From NCBI GenBank assembly GCA_965112735.1, contig OZ218963.1:1922001-1986000 (forward strand): DNA of 64,000 bases, written 5' to 3'. A program made the position numbers and the translations under genes. The stretch comes from Phaeosaccion multiseriatum. Taxonomy: Eukaryota > Ochrophyta, other classes. Below, in pieces: positions 37,398 to 48,615 of this stretch (within the stretch, counting starts at the first letter, position 1; the number at the start of each line of letters is the position of its first letter). The notes beneath the pieces are model-generated. The model did no database searches and had not been told where the DNA came from. It was given only the letters and a program-made list of their open reading frames with translations.

Positions 37398-38933
37398 ATG
37401 AGGAAGGTATCACCAGCAGTGCTCTCTGCAGTGCTGACTCTAGCAGCTGTCAAGCAAACTGCGCATGCCTTTGTCTCGCCTCAGCCTGTGTTGAAGCACA
37501 CAGTGTCCCCCTCGTCAGCAACAGGAGGGGGGCTCTCAAGGCGGCCAGCAAGGGAAGGTGTGAATCCTGGGTCGCGCTCAGGAGAACCGTCTCTATGTGC
37601 AAGACGTGGAGAGCGGAGACAAGGGCTGTCTTTGAGTAGGCTGGGCATGGCAGGAGAGGGGGGTGGCGGCTTCGGGGAGGGGTCAAAGGGTAGGAAGAAG
37701 AAGGGCGGAAAGAAAGGGCGAGGCAGCAAGGCGCAGCCACAGGGGCCGACTGGACTGGACTACATCAACAGCCCCGAGTCGAACGACTACATGAACAGGA
37801 ATATTGCCGGAGCAGACGCAGCGGTGGAGGCACTTGACCGCAACCGAGGGGAGACGCTCAGCAGAGGAGCCTTGGATGCGACGGAAACGGGAGACAAGCT
37901 GGACATCGATGCATTGCTCACCAAGATAGGGATAGACAATAAGGACATGGGGTCAAAGACGGACGGCGTTCAGCCTAAGCCAGGTACGTCGATGGCGTCA
38001 GTTTCCCCCTCGCGCGTGTTTCCTGAGATGATTTGGTGCTATCTCTTGCACCTCGATACGAACCACCCTCAGCGTCGGACCTCCCTCCAGCGTATGACTC
38101 CATTTACGAAACATCGCACTGCCCCTCTCATGTCGTTTCGCTGTCGTTGCTATCTCGGTACACTACGACAGGGGAGGAGGTTATGATTACCGTATTTGAC
38201 GTCATACCCGACAGTGTGCAGAACGTGTTTGAGAAGATCCTCATCGTCGGTTTCTCTCTGGCTATGCTCTTCTTCGTGGCAGTGGGCTGTGGTATTGGCA
38301 TCGAGGTAGGAAGGACCAAGCGAGGGGGTCACCAGTCCCATTGGCTTGTATGAAAGACTCCTCCTCGCTCTACCCTTTGTCATGGGGCATTTCCCGCCCA
38401 CCGCATCCGTCGACTCGCTAAACGCTAATCACAGAAGGGGGCGGTTGAGAGTATCGCCCCTGTGCACCCGCGACCCCGGGTCTTTGAAATGGAGCTCGGG
38501 AAGAAAATGCCACTGACGTTGCTCCCCCCTCTCTCTCTCTCCTATATTTTTCTCTCTGGTGCTGTTGCTCTCCCTGTGGGGTGACAGGCCTACGCAAAGG
38601 CCAGTGGAAACCCGCTGCCCGACTCGCTAGACCATCTCATTGCGGACGTGTTGGAGCCCAAGTTCACCCCCTCGCTCTTTGTTGTCTTCGGCTTCTCCAT
38701 CACGCTCGGCATATTCAAGCTGGGGCAGGCAGGAGGCGCCAAGGCTCAGTACAGGTACGTGAAGGAAGGGAGCAGCACAGCTACACAGACACAGTGCCAT
38801 AAGGGTTCCCGTCCAGCTAAACTGATTCGAGTGTCTGTACTCTTTGGAGGAGTCCTTTCCCTCGTTTTCTCACCCCCTCTTCTCGCCGTCCTGCTCCCGC
38901 CTTCATCCGTTCTGGATATACAGGGAAGACTGA
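37398..38933 (+). CDS. Plastid-targeted protein with two C-terminal membrane helices, function unknown
   Basis: Exons 37398-37983, 38073-38305, 38588-38754, 38924-38933; 331 aa. The N-terminus is a signal peptide (VLSAVLTLAAVKQTAHA) followed by F at the AF|VSPQ junction and a Ser/Arg-rich stretch, the bipartite leader of secondary plastids. A Lys/Gly-rich basic patch (about 95-115) precedes an acidic region. Exon 2 encodes VFDVIPDSVQNVFEKILIVGF plus helix 1 (SLAMLFFVAVGCGIGI). Exon 3 encodes LDHLIADVLEPKFTPSLFVVFGFSITLGIFKLGQ, with helix 2 near the C-terminus. The pattern EPxFTPSL-FGFS-LGxFKLxQ looks like a conserved plastid membrane protein, but I could not name it. The terminal exon is only 10 nt (…RED-stop), chosen because it fits phase and a CAG acceptor. 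An alternative acceptor at 39343 would run antisense through the neighbouring gene and is less likely. Confidence 0.7.
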
Positions 38934-39339
38934 GGTGGAGCGAAAGGGCGGGGAGTAGGCTGATTAACATGACGCCACCACAACCCTCCTTGGCATTGAC
39001 TGCCATCGGTCTCTGCGTGCACAGAGGAGGCCAGTCAGTAGGAACAACACCACCACAGGCACAGCCACGTTCTTTTTTACTACTTCGACGTTTTTAGACT
39101 AAAAACGTATCAAACGCACCCCCCCCCCCCTCCCCATTTAGAGAAGTACTGAGCACTTTCTTTGATTGAGCGTAAATTGTACCACGAGAGTAGGGGGAGT
39201 AGTGTGATGGTCATACGCAGCATCACGCAATGATTGGGCAAGTTTGAGGGGTGGTCAGAGCAAACACACTTCTCTATACATCGAAAAACAGCTGCAGTAC
39301 CAACAGTAAATATTATAAAGTTGTTTTTTTCTTTCCTTT
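38934..39339. other. Convergent spacer
   Basis: 3' UTR space between the plastid protein and the NIPA-like gene. A C10 run at 39118 and AT-rich 39290-39335; no exon with support. Confidence 0.4.
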
Positions 39340-41347
39340 TCAGCTCTGGAAAGCGTCCCGGAGGAGCTTTCGAGCACGCTCGCAAGCCGCGAGGGCATCT
39401 TCGGAGGAAGAAAATCCGGTTTCCCCACCTTCCCCCAACCCCCCCCCGGCTTGGTCACTGCCGCTTCTGTGGGAGCTGGTGTCGCCTCCTACGGTGGCCT
39501 CGGCATGTCCCGTCAGAGCCAACAGAGTCCACTCCCAGCCCGCACGAAGGGTGAGAGCCGCCGATGGAGAGTCCTGCTCGAGGGAGGCAGCCGAGCCTCC
39601 TCTCCGACTTGCAACAGAGTCCAAGGCCGGGTGGCAGTGGGCCCATGGGCAATACGAGTGGTGCTGAGCTAAGGCATGCATCCTTCCCATCACAGCACCG
39701 GAGCCCCTTCTTCTCTTCTTACTGCTGCGCTCACGCTCCTCCGCCCCCCCCGCATCATCACCTCCTTCCACTCTCGCCTGGTCTCCGTCTCCAGCGGCTC
39801 CTTGTGTTGACCAGTTTGCCCCTTCCCCCACCGCGGGTAGGAAGTTCCACGCCCCGACTCGACGACCACACACCGAGCAAACCAATTGCACCTTCTCCCT
39901 CTCACTCCCGTCCCCAAGCCTTGACGCTGCTGTTGCTCGTACTCCATGCCAACCGAAGACTGCGAGAGCCGTGCATATCCCCATCAGGTTGGCAGCAATG
40001 TCCTGCACACCACTATCAACGTCGCCTTCCACTTCGTCCGCCCCGGGAGGGAGCACTACCGCCACAGGCCCACCTACTTGGGCCCCGTCTCCTTGTGGGA
40101 TATCCCGTCCGCTGCCATCCTTCTCTTCCCGAGCCGACTCCCTCCACAAGCTTCGACCCAAGTCCGAGAGTTGTTCCATACGCGGGAGCACTGGAGAGGT
40201 CGGGGCCCGAAGGTGGTAGCAAAAATACCGTAAGGGGCGCCGGGAGAAGGCGAGAGGGAATGTGCAGTTAGAAGTCATGTGTCTCTCAACACAAGGACAG
40301 CGCAAAAGGCTCGGAAGAAGGAGAGAAGGTGACAGATCCGAGCCTGCTTACCGCCGTGAAGTTTTCTGCCCGACTCGTCCGGCAGCTGCAGCTCTGGAAG
40401 CGCGCCCTTGTTCTCTCTGGCCAGGGGCACGAGGCTAGCCAGGCGAGCCCGCAGATCAGCCAGGAGTTCGTCTGGAGGGAGAGCAGGGAACTGGATGCGG
40501 GCAAGGGGCAAGAGGAGGGTTGCAGTGACGTGTGTGGGAGAGGATGGGTGAGGCAAAGCAGAGGAGGACAGAAACCGCTCCCGATCCAATCACCCTCCCT
40601 GCACCTGTAGGAAGGCTTCAGAGCAGGCGTTCTCTCGCCAGGGACAGAGTGGCTCGTGCGCCTCACTTAGCTGGTCCGAGAAGGTGTCTCCCTCTGTTGC
40701 AGTACCTCCTTGGTCTCCACCTCCTGGCAATTAAGTAAGGGAATTAGGGCCTCGCTTACAACGAAGCCAGCCCCAGCAGCCAAGTGCAGCTCACCTGGAC
40801 GCGGGGACGCAGCTACAGTCTGTGTAGAGCCAGGCACTGGCTTCGAAGTGCGTGAAACTCTGAAGGCCAGCTTTCCAGGCTCGAAGTTGAGCTGCGCGTT
40901 GCAGCAGGCGCAGGTGAGCACATCTCTCGATGCGTTGACCCAGCCGTGCCGAGCGCATTGTAAAGAAGACACGACTGCGGGCTTGGCGAACCACGTCACG
41001 GATCTTCAGCACGAAGGAGAGAGCGGGGGGCGTGAGGGGAAACGCGCAGGACAAGCCAAGTTAGTTTAGAAAGGGACTTTTCTCTTGAGTCGCTGGGTCG
41101 GCCCTCACCGGAAAGTTTTGAATCGATCCAGAAAGTCCAAGTAGTCCCAAGGTCTGCATCTTTGGGTCCCGCCCTTGCTCGCGGAGCCTCGCTTAGTAGT
41201 ATTTCCCTCCTCCCCCCCCTCTGTGCCCTCTCTGCTGTTTCTCCTGCGCTGTAGCTGTCCCTGCGGCTTCTGCTGCTGCTGGCTCGGCTGCACGATCTCG
41301 CTCCAGTGAAGTAGGACACGGTCCACCTCATCAGTGATGCTTCCCAT
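39340..41347 (-). CDS. NIPA/ZC3HC1-like C3HC zinc-finger protein
   Basis: Nuclear protein of the NIPA/Rsm1 family (metazoan ZC3HC1 is a nuclear-basket component). Exons on the minus strand: 41347-41109, 41003-40706, 40670-40605, 40490-40352, 40190-39340; 530 aa. Residues 55-180 hold the C3HC zinc finger: PWDYLDFLDRFKTFR, WFAKPAVVSSLQCARHGWV, DVLTCACCNAQL and, after a linker, LSEAHEPLCPWRENAC, giving the Cys-His-Cys pattern C-x2-C...H-x3-C. The last exon holds the second, Rsm1-like module: TALAVFGWHG...LVCSVCGRRVGAWNF. The C-terminus is Ser/Gly-rich with a KKRRRGS basic cluster. Start at 41347 is the first ATG of the exon and yields a plausible acidic N-terminus. It shares a 525-bp divergent spacer with the uroporphyrinogen decarboxylase gene. 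Confidence 0.85.
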
Positions 41348-41473
41348 CGGGGAAAGGGGTCGCTGTGGAAAAAGTGGTGGGTTTTGGGTGTGAGGGGACA
41401 GGGCAAGCCAAAGTTCCAGTTTGGTAGGGCTTCTTTCTTTCCTCCTTTTCTATAACCCTAACCCCAAATTTAT

Positions 41474-41818
41474 GGTCATAGAAATGGGACATTATTTTTT
41501 CGAAGGGCCAAAATCGAGGTTTCCGACCGTCATTTTTTTGCGTCCTTGGAGTGAGCATTAGAGCTCATTCTTGACTACACCTCCACGTGCGGATGATGCA
41601 ATCACTGGTCGCGTCGTCATTTGAGGGCGATGCAAAAAACAGGCTAATGTCATATTTTGTCGGCGCCTCACGCGACGAAGGCATCAGTGGATTGCATCAT
41701 CCACACGTGGAGACGTAGTTGAGAGTGAGCTCAAACTCCAATTCTAAGGACGAAAAAAATGACCGTCGGAAACCTCGATTCCGGCCCTTCAAAAAAATAA
41801 TGTCCCATTTCTATGACC
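41474..41818. mobile_element. Palindromic foldback MITE (345 bp) in the divergent promoter
   Basis: Left GGTCATAGAAATGGGACATT and right complement ending CTATGACC at 41818. Arms pair over at least 75 bp with few mismatches, and an inner pair (CCACGTGCGGATGATGCAATC / GATTGCATCATCCACACGTGG) extends the hairpin. No coding capacity. It occupies most of the NIPA/uroporphyrinogen decarboxylase intergenic region. Confidence 0.87.
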
Positions 41819-41872
41819 TTAACTGTATGACATTATCGAGGTTAGGGATAATAGAGTTGCACCTGTGGCGCG

Positions 41873-44577
41873 ATGAAGCTCCTCTTCTCGGCTGCTGCGG
41901 CGGCAACTCTTCTCGTGGCTCATGAGGTGCAAGTAGTGCTCGGTTTCTCCCTCGGCGGCAGGAGCAGCAGCATTGGAGGCATCCCCAAAAGGAGCGATAG
42001 TAGCAATGGCAGGAGGGAGGGGGCGAACAACCGCAACACCGTTAGCAGCAGCAGCAGATTCCGGCCACGGAAGGGACGCCAATGTATGAGCATGAGCACG
42101 GGCGCATCATCTGAGCATGACATCCTCCTTCGAGTTGCGAAAGGGGAACAGGCAGAGAGGACTCCTGTGTGGCTCATGCGACAGGCGGGAAGGTAGGTAG
42201 GCATGGCGGGGGAGGTTTTTGCAGGTCCGCCAAGCCACTAAAGACTAGCTCAAACCCTCTTTGTGCCTCTACGCTCTCGCTTTCTCTCTGTGTGTAGGTA
42301 CATGGCCGACTTTCGAAAGTTCAGCGACAAATACCCTTTCCGACACCGCAGCGAGACGCCCGAGATTGCCGTGGAGCTGTCTTTGCAGTGCTGGAAGAAG
42401 TTCGGAATGGACGGTACGTTCCCTGGCTAAGGGACTGCGGGCTGGGTGGCTGGGGGCCTAAATTGAGGTTCATGTTGTCACCATTCCCTCCTTCCCTCCT
42501 TTGTAACAAAAGTATGCAAACGGGAGAGTGATGAAGTATAGGAGCGGTATCCTTCCTGATCCCGCTGGCCTCTGCACGTCTCTCTTCACATCGCTGCCCC
42601 CTCACTGTATGTGCACGTTAGGCGTCATCATGTTCAGCGATATCCTGACGCCTCTACCGGCCATGGGAATCGACTTCGATGTGGTGAAGGGGAAGGGGCC
42701 TGTGATTCCCAGCCCCATCAGGACGGCCAAGGACATTTCGGACGTCCGAATCATGGATGCAGGCAGCATTGACGATATGCTGCCCTTCGTCGGCAAGACT
42801 CTGCAAGAGCTCAGGAAGGAGACGGACGGAAAGTCCACCCTGCTTGGTGAGTCAAGCTCGCACCGCACGAGTCACTGTCAGTGTCATACAACAGACCCCC
42901 CCTCGCATTCGTCCCTTCTACCCTCTTCGCTCCCTTGAAATGCCCATTGAGATTATGTGCCGAGCCCCCCTCTTTGTATTCACCATCCTGTTGGATCGCT
43001 CTCGCTCTCCTGTTGCCAACACCTATCCCATCGGGATGGGTTGATCAGGCTTTGTGGGATCTCCATGGACTCTCGCAGCGTACGCCATCGAGGGCGGATC
43101 GAGCAAGCACGCGCTATACACCAAAGAGCTCATGATGTACCAGCCTGACGTCTTCAAGGTGAGGAGACGTTTTTCATGGCGTTGTATTGGCATGCATGCA
43201 GGGTCTGTCGTGGGCCTGTTTGAGAAGCGTCGTCTGTGGCCGACCTGTTTGTTGACTTCAGTACCCGTACAACAAAAGCCTGTGGGTACTACGGTATGCA
43301 GGGGAAAGAACGACATGCCAATCGTCACGCAGCTTGTTGCCTCGGCTTGCCTCCTCCATCCAAGGCAGAATATAGTTGTTGATTGTTGTTGTTGTGGGGC
43401 TTCTTCTCACATCTTCTTCGTGTGTGTATGTGTGTCTACCGGCTGACTACGGATAGGAGCTAATGGACAAGCTGGCGCTGAGCATCGGAGAGTACGCCTG
43501 CTATCAGATACGCATGGGGGCGCAGGTGATCCAGTTCTTTGAGAGCTGGGCACACCAAATGACGCCCATGCAGTTTGAGCGTTTCGCCAAGCCGTATGCA
43601 AACAAAGGTAACGGAGGGAAGAGAGAGAGAGAGAGAGATGGAGGGGGAAGGGGGAGGGGGGATATCACACTATGCGAGCCGGACTGGCAAAGTCCTCAGC
43701 CGTGTCTTGATCGTTTGGATTGTGGGGAACATCGGCAGGCGTACGCGTCCTTAAATGCTCTCCTCCTCTCTCCCTCTTCCCTCTCTCTGTATACCTTTGT
43801 CTCCGCAGCCATGGCTTACGTCAAGGCCCGATACCCAGACACGCCTGTCATCTTCTTTGCCAATGGCGGCAGCAGCTACCTCCACCTTCAAACGGACATG
43901 GCAGCTGATATGATCAGGTGTGTAGTTCGCATATGTATACACACACTTAATTGGGCCCCAATGGCCTCTGGGGATGCACGCAAATCACCCCAGTGTGCTG
44001 CTAATTTGTACGCACGGAGGGAGCACGCACGCGTCTCCGGACCGACTCCAAACACCAACCAATACCCAACGCTCCCTTTCCCCTCTTCCTTCGCCCCGCC
44101 CCGCTCCGGCCCTTCCTCACGCAGTCTCGATCAGTACGTGGACATGGCCGAGGCCCGGCATCAGCTCGGTGCGCACATTCCCGTGTCCGGAAACTTGGAC
44201 CCCCTGGTGCTCATGGGGCCCGAGGAGGGCATTCGGGAGGCTGTCAGAGAGTGCGTTGTCAAGGGCGGGGGGCAGGGCCATATCCTCAACCTCGGCCATG
44301 GAGTCATTCAGGTGAGCCCCCCCCTCCTTCACTCTTCAGTGCTTTCTTGCCTGCTTCCTTCTCCTTGCCTCTCTCCCTCCGTTGCTGCCTTCCTTTTCCT
44401 TCTCTCGTGCGTTTCATCTCACGCCCCCTCCCCTCTTCTTTTCGCGTCTTCCCGCAGCAAACACCGGAAGAGGCGGTGGGCATCTTGGTGGACGCGTGCA
44501 AAGAGCTGCGTCTAGATGGACTGCGGGGCGAAATGGCTTCACTACAAGAAGCGGGAGTCCAAGTAGATGGGAAATGA
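41873..44577 (+). CDS. Uroporphyrinogen decarboxylase, plastid-targeted
   Basis: Decarboxylates uroporphyrinogen III to coproporphyrinogen III in haem/chlorophyll synthesis. Eight exons: 41873-42192, 42298-42413, 42622-42846, 43049-43158, 43457-43607, 43809-43917, 44125-44311, 44458-44577; 445 aa. The first 75 residues are a signal peptide ([22 protein letters not shown]) then FSLGG and a Ser/Arg-rich transit region. The mature part has [14 protein letters not shown] (substrate-binding Arg loop), [22 protein letters not shown] (with the catalytic-site Asp), [29 protein letters not shown], and the C-terminal [15 protein letters not shown]. In most UROD enzymes the ESW position reads DSW; here the Asp is Glu, a conservative change. 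All motifs are otherwise intact and the enzyme should be active in the plastid. Confidence 0.95.
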
Positions 44578-44799
44578 GAAATGAGTGGGGAGAGTTTTTT
44601 TTCCTTCCTTCTCTATTTTTACTTCGACTTTTTAGAGAGTAGAGTTTATATCAGTCCAGAATATACTTGTTCTCGACACGAGGGAGAGCGCACACCGTAA
44701 TTGAACCCTCTGCTCTTTGCTCACCTACATCGCTTCAGCAAAAAAAAAAAAAAAATAAAAAAAAATCATTCGGGTTTTTCTTTCGATACGTTCGACAAA

Positions 44800-46643
44800 A
44801 TGTCGATACTTGGTGAATTTGGTACATGGGAAGGGAGAAGACAGAAAAAAATGAGCTCCTTTCCGGCCCCAGCGGGAGCAGCAGGAGCAGCTGCTGTTGC
44901 TGCAGCTGCGGCAGGAATTTCCCCCAATGCCCGGCCGCAGGGAGTCGCAGGAGGGCCAGGGGGAGCAGTAGGAGAGGCAGCCGGGCCAGAGCAGATTGAA
45001 GATTTGTACCCCCTCGTTCTGCAGCTGACCAATCCCGAGCAAAGAGAAGGCGCCTTGCTGGAGCTAAGCAAGAGGAGGGAAGCCTTCACTGACCTCGCAC
45101 CAATACTCTGGCACAGCTTTGGTGAGTTGGAAGAAGGCTAGGTGGACGAAGCTCGCATACCCATCCCCAACCCCCACCGCCCTCCGCCGACCTCTCCCTC
45201 CTCAGGCACAGTCAGCACGCTGCTCCAGGAAATTGTGGCCATCTACCCGATGCTGTCCCCGCCAACACTCACCCCTCACGCAAGCAACCGCGTGTGTAAT
45301 GCTCTGGCGCTGCTGCAGTGTGTCGCGAGTCACCCAGAAACGAGAGGCCTCTTTTTGAACGCGCACGTGCCTCTCTACCTCTATCCTTTCCTCAACACCG
45401 TTAGCAAGAATAGGCCGTTTGAGTACCTGCGCCTGACGAGCTTGGGCGTCATTGGCGCGCTCGTCAAGATGGACGATAGGTGAGCAGTGTGAGTTGCGCC
45501 TGTAGCGGCCTTTTTGCTTCTCAAGATTGCGCTCATGGTGATTGAATGGGGTTTGCCTGAGTGCGAGTGATTGCTTGGGATGTCTTGTATCCAAGAAAGA
45601 GGAGCACCAGCTGGTGCTCCTCTTCTACGTGGTGGTTGTTCCTTGCTCTTCCCTGCCCTGCGTCTGTACATGGATCCTTACCTGCCCATGCGACTCTAGA
45701 ATGAGGATTCGCACAAGCCCTGCGTTCCCCTCCCGCTGGCTTGTCCCATGCAAAGTACCTAAATGTCATCCCCCCCTCGGCCTTCCCCCATCTCGCAGTG
45801 GTGTCATCAACTTCTTGCTGCAAACAGAAATCATACCTCTCTGCTTACGCATAATGGAAACGGGCAGCGAACTGAGCAAGACAGTGGCTACGTTTATCGT
45901 GCAAAAAATATTGCTCGACGAAATGGGCTTGAATTACATTTGTGCCACCGCAGGTGAGAACAACATCATGGTACCCTTCGCACCCTGTTAATCTTTACCC
46001 GAAACCGCCGCGCATCTCCTCTTCTCTCTTCTCAATATCTCTCTCTCTCTCCCCTCTTTCTGTAAGGGAATCTTTCGTTCATCCTCTCACCTCTCCTCCT
46101 CCTCCTCCTCCTCCTCCTCCTCCTCCTTTCTCCCACTCTTTCTCTTCTTCTGCCTGCTGTCCTCAGAGCGTTTCTACGCAGTCAGCACTGTGCTGAGCAA
46201 CATGGTGGCCGTGCTTGTCGAGTCTCCGAGTGTGCGCCTGTTAAAGCACATCGTACGCTGGTAAGTGTGTCGTTAGAAGGGTGTGTGTGCAACCTAGAGT
46301 CTGGAAGAAGTGGTTTGATCATTTCACCCGTGGGCAGTTGGGGCGGCACATTTCACCAGGAGCCGACTTGGGGCAAGCGAACTGCCCTTCCTTCTTACGA
46401 GTCCGCTTTACGCATCATGTCTGTCCTTCACCCTTCACTGCTTGCCTTCTGGCCGCTGGTCCTTCACTCTCGCGCAGCTACCTGCGGTTGTCTGACAACC
46501 TGCGGGCACGGGAGGCCCTGAAGCAGTGTCTACCCGAAGCCTTGAGGGACCACACCTTTGCGACCGTGCTCAAGGATGACATTGCCGTGAAGCGGTGGTT
46601 CTCGCAGCTGCTCATCAATATTACACCAGAGAACTCCGCTTAG
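44800..46643 (+). CDS. CNOT9: CCR4-NOT complex subunit 9 (CNOT9/RCD1/Caf40)
   Basis: Armadillo-repeat subunit of the CCR4-NOT deadenylase. Exons 44800-45121, 45206-45479, 45799-45953, 46167-46260, 46478-46643; 336 aa, all phases agree. After an Ala/Gly-rich tail of about 65 residues the Rcd1 domain is nearly intact: [119 protein letters not shown]. The first ATG (44800) is used; a second in-frame ATG at 44851 would drop 17 residues. Tandem with uroporphyrinogen decarboxylase (222 bp apart). The spacer has a poly-A run at 44741-44763. Confidence 0.95.
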
Positions 46644-46997
46644 CTTAGCTTTGCCCGCCACCAGTGAGGCCTATCGAGAGGGAGGAAGGACGTGGTTGGT
46701 ACAAACATGCAGCTCTCCTCCCACCCGTCCCCAAGTCCCCAAATGTACATCCATCTGTTCAGAATCCTTCTTATGTTTTCATCTTACTCTAGTATCTATT
46801 GCCCTGCCCGGCGTTACTGCCCTGCCCGACCCTTGAAGGCGTCGTCTGTACCCTCTTCTCTCTTCCCCCTTTTGGAGTTGACAAACATTACCAAGTAAAA
46901 ACGGACGGACTAAAGCCACCGAACGCTTAAAAGGTTCTAATACGGAGACGCAAACACAGGTGCTTGTCCCCTCTTTGCAGCTGAAGAAGACAGTCAG
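46644..46997. other. Convergent 3' spacer between CNOT9 and the seven-helix gene
   Basis: 354 bp with no coding signal; the two genes face each other here. Confidence 0.45.
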
Positions 46998-48615
46998 TCA
47001 ATCTAAGGGCATGACTTTCCAGAGGTTGCCGAGGAGATTGAGACCCGCACTCAAGCTCAGGGCCACCGCCGGCACGATGGGGATATCTGGAAACGCCTCG
47101 AACCACCCTGTTGTGTGTGTGTGTGTGTGTGTGTGTGTATGATTTTCGTCGTGAGTTACGACAAAACAGAGCAAAGGGACGCAGATCTGCATCAGGAGAT
47201 GCGCTCGACTACAGCGCTACTATGAGCAGGTCAGATTGCGGAGAGATGCATGCCATAATAGAACGACCCCTCCGTCATTGGACATTCTGTGCTGGACCGT
47301 TGGGTCAGACTGCGGCTTATCTCTATCCCAGGACTGGCCCCAGCACTGGCCCAGATCCCCCACAGACAGTGAGCCAGCCGCCTCCCCCTTCCGCGCTCTG
47401 TTCTTCAGACTCCTACGTGTTCATGCCCTCTGCTGCTTACCTCCTCCTGCCTCCTTGTCCGGGAAATACGTTTCAAAAAAGTGAATGGACGTGAGCGTCC
47501 CTAAGCCCGACACGACGTGCCAGAGCATGTGATAAAAGTCGTAGTCAGGGTTGCTCGTGCGATGCATACAACCGTTGGCACCGCACGTGATGACGCCGGG
47601 CATGCCGCACGCGACAATGAAGTATATGGCTGTTGGGCCCCCGATGAGCACGACAAGCGCGTACCACCAAATGCTGTGAGCGATGGCCAGCACAAGACTC
47701 CAAACCGTGGTGAAAAGGAGCGACTGGGGAATAGAAGAAAGGGAAGAAAGCAAGTAAGTGACACAGATGTTGTACATGGTGAAGTGGCGGGCGCAAAACT
47801 ACCTGAGCAAAGATGTTGTCCATATTGAAGCATGCCGTTTCTCTGGCGAGATGAAACGCCGTGCTGCCCCACGAGGTTGCCGCTTGCAGCACCGCAATGC
47901 TGTACTGATGTGCGTGTATACCGTAGATGGCGGGGAGGAAGTAAATGAAGCTTGTCCACACAAGCTTGTCTTCCAGGCCGCGGAAGGTCTCCTCCTCGTC
48001 CACACTCCGCGTCACGCTACCAGCGATGGCATCTCGTCTGAGACGAGCCAACACCGGTGATCGCGGGCCATTCACCAGTGAGACGGTCCACGTGCCAGGA
48101 TACAAGTTGCAACAAATAAGGAGGATGCTATGGGCCTGAGAAAAGAAATGGCACGGCTGCTCGACAAACACGCTCTCATCACCGCACCTGTACTTTGACA
48201 TCTTGACAAGGTAGGGCCAAGCTGAATAGAAGACTCCCGCGATGGCTGATAGGCGCCCGGCGAACACCCACCCTCCCTTCATCAGCAGCACAGACTCTAC
48301 CAGCACGAAGAGCTGAACGAGCACACGAAGATACTTCACCCCCACCGTGGTGATGCAAGTGGCTTCTGCTGTCTCGGGGCCGCAACCCTCATGTGTGTCC
48401 CTCGCACCCTCGCTGGTGCTAGTACTGGTGCTGGTGCTGGTGCTACTGCCGTTACCTGGCTTCTCTTCCTGCTCCTCCTGACGTTGCTTGGTTGATGAGT
48501 TTGGTCTCCTCCCATGGTTGCTGCTGGCACTCCACAAGAGATAGTCAGTGGAGAGAATCGCCGCCACGACTACAAGCAAACGCCACAGACTCTCTTCGGT
48601 GAGCAATACAAGCAT
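46998..48615 (-). CDS. Seven-helix membrane protein, CREST-superfamily-like
   Basis: Exons on the minus strand: 48615-47803, 47723-47441, 47107-46998; about 401 aa. At least seven hydrophobic helices: SLWRLLVVVAAILSTDYLLW, VLVQLFVLVESVLLM, WTSFIYFLPAIYG, FTTVWSLVLAIAHSIWWYALVVLIGG, and TAIYFIVACGMPGVI, among others. Helix-edge pattern S-x3-F-H...D (STAFHLARETACFNMD) followed later by Y-H-x3-H (FYHMLWHV) matches the Ser/His/Asp + His/His metal-site layout of the CREST hydrolase superfamily (alkaline ceramidase, PAQR, Per1, TMEM8). A Ser/Thr/Glu-rich loop lies near residues 35-75. The 5' end is uncertain: the frame stays open to 48909, and an upstream exon with ATG at about 49057 (Leu-rich signal) could splice in, but no acceptor fits in phase. 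The family call is inference from the motif spacing. Confidence 0.6.

Noticed and set aside
39234-40271. Plus-strand frames that could extend the plastid protein
   Set aside because: The minus strand here encodes the Rsm1-like zinc module of the NIPA-like protein with clear motifs; the plus frames show none.
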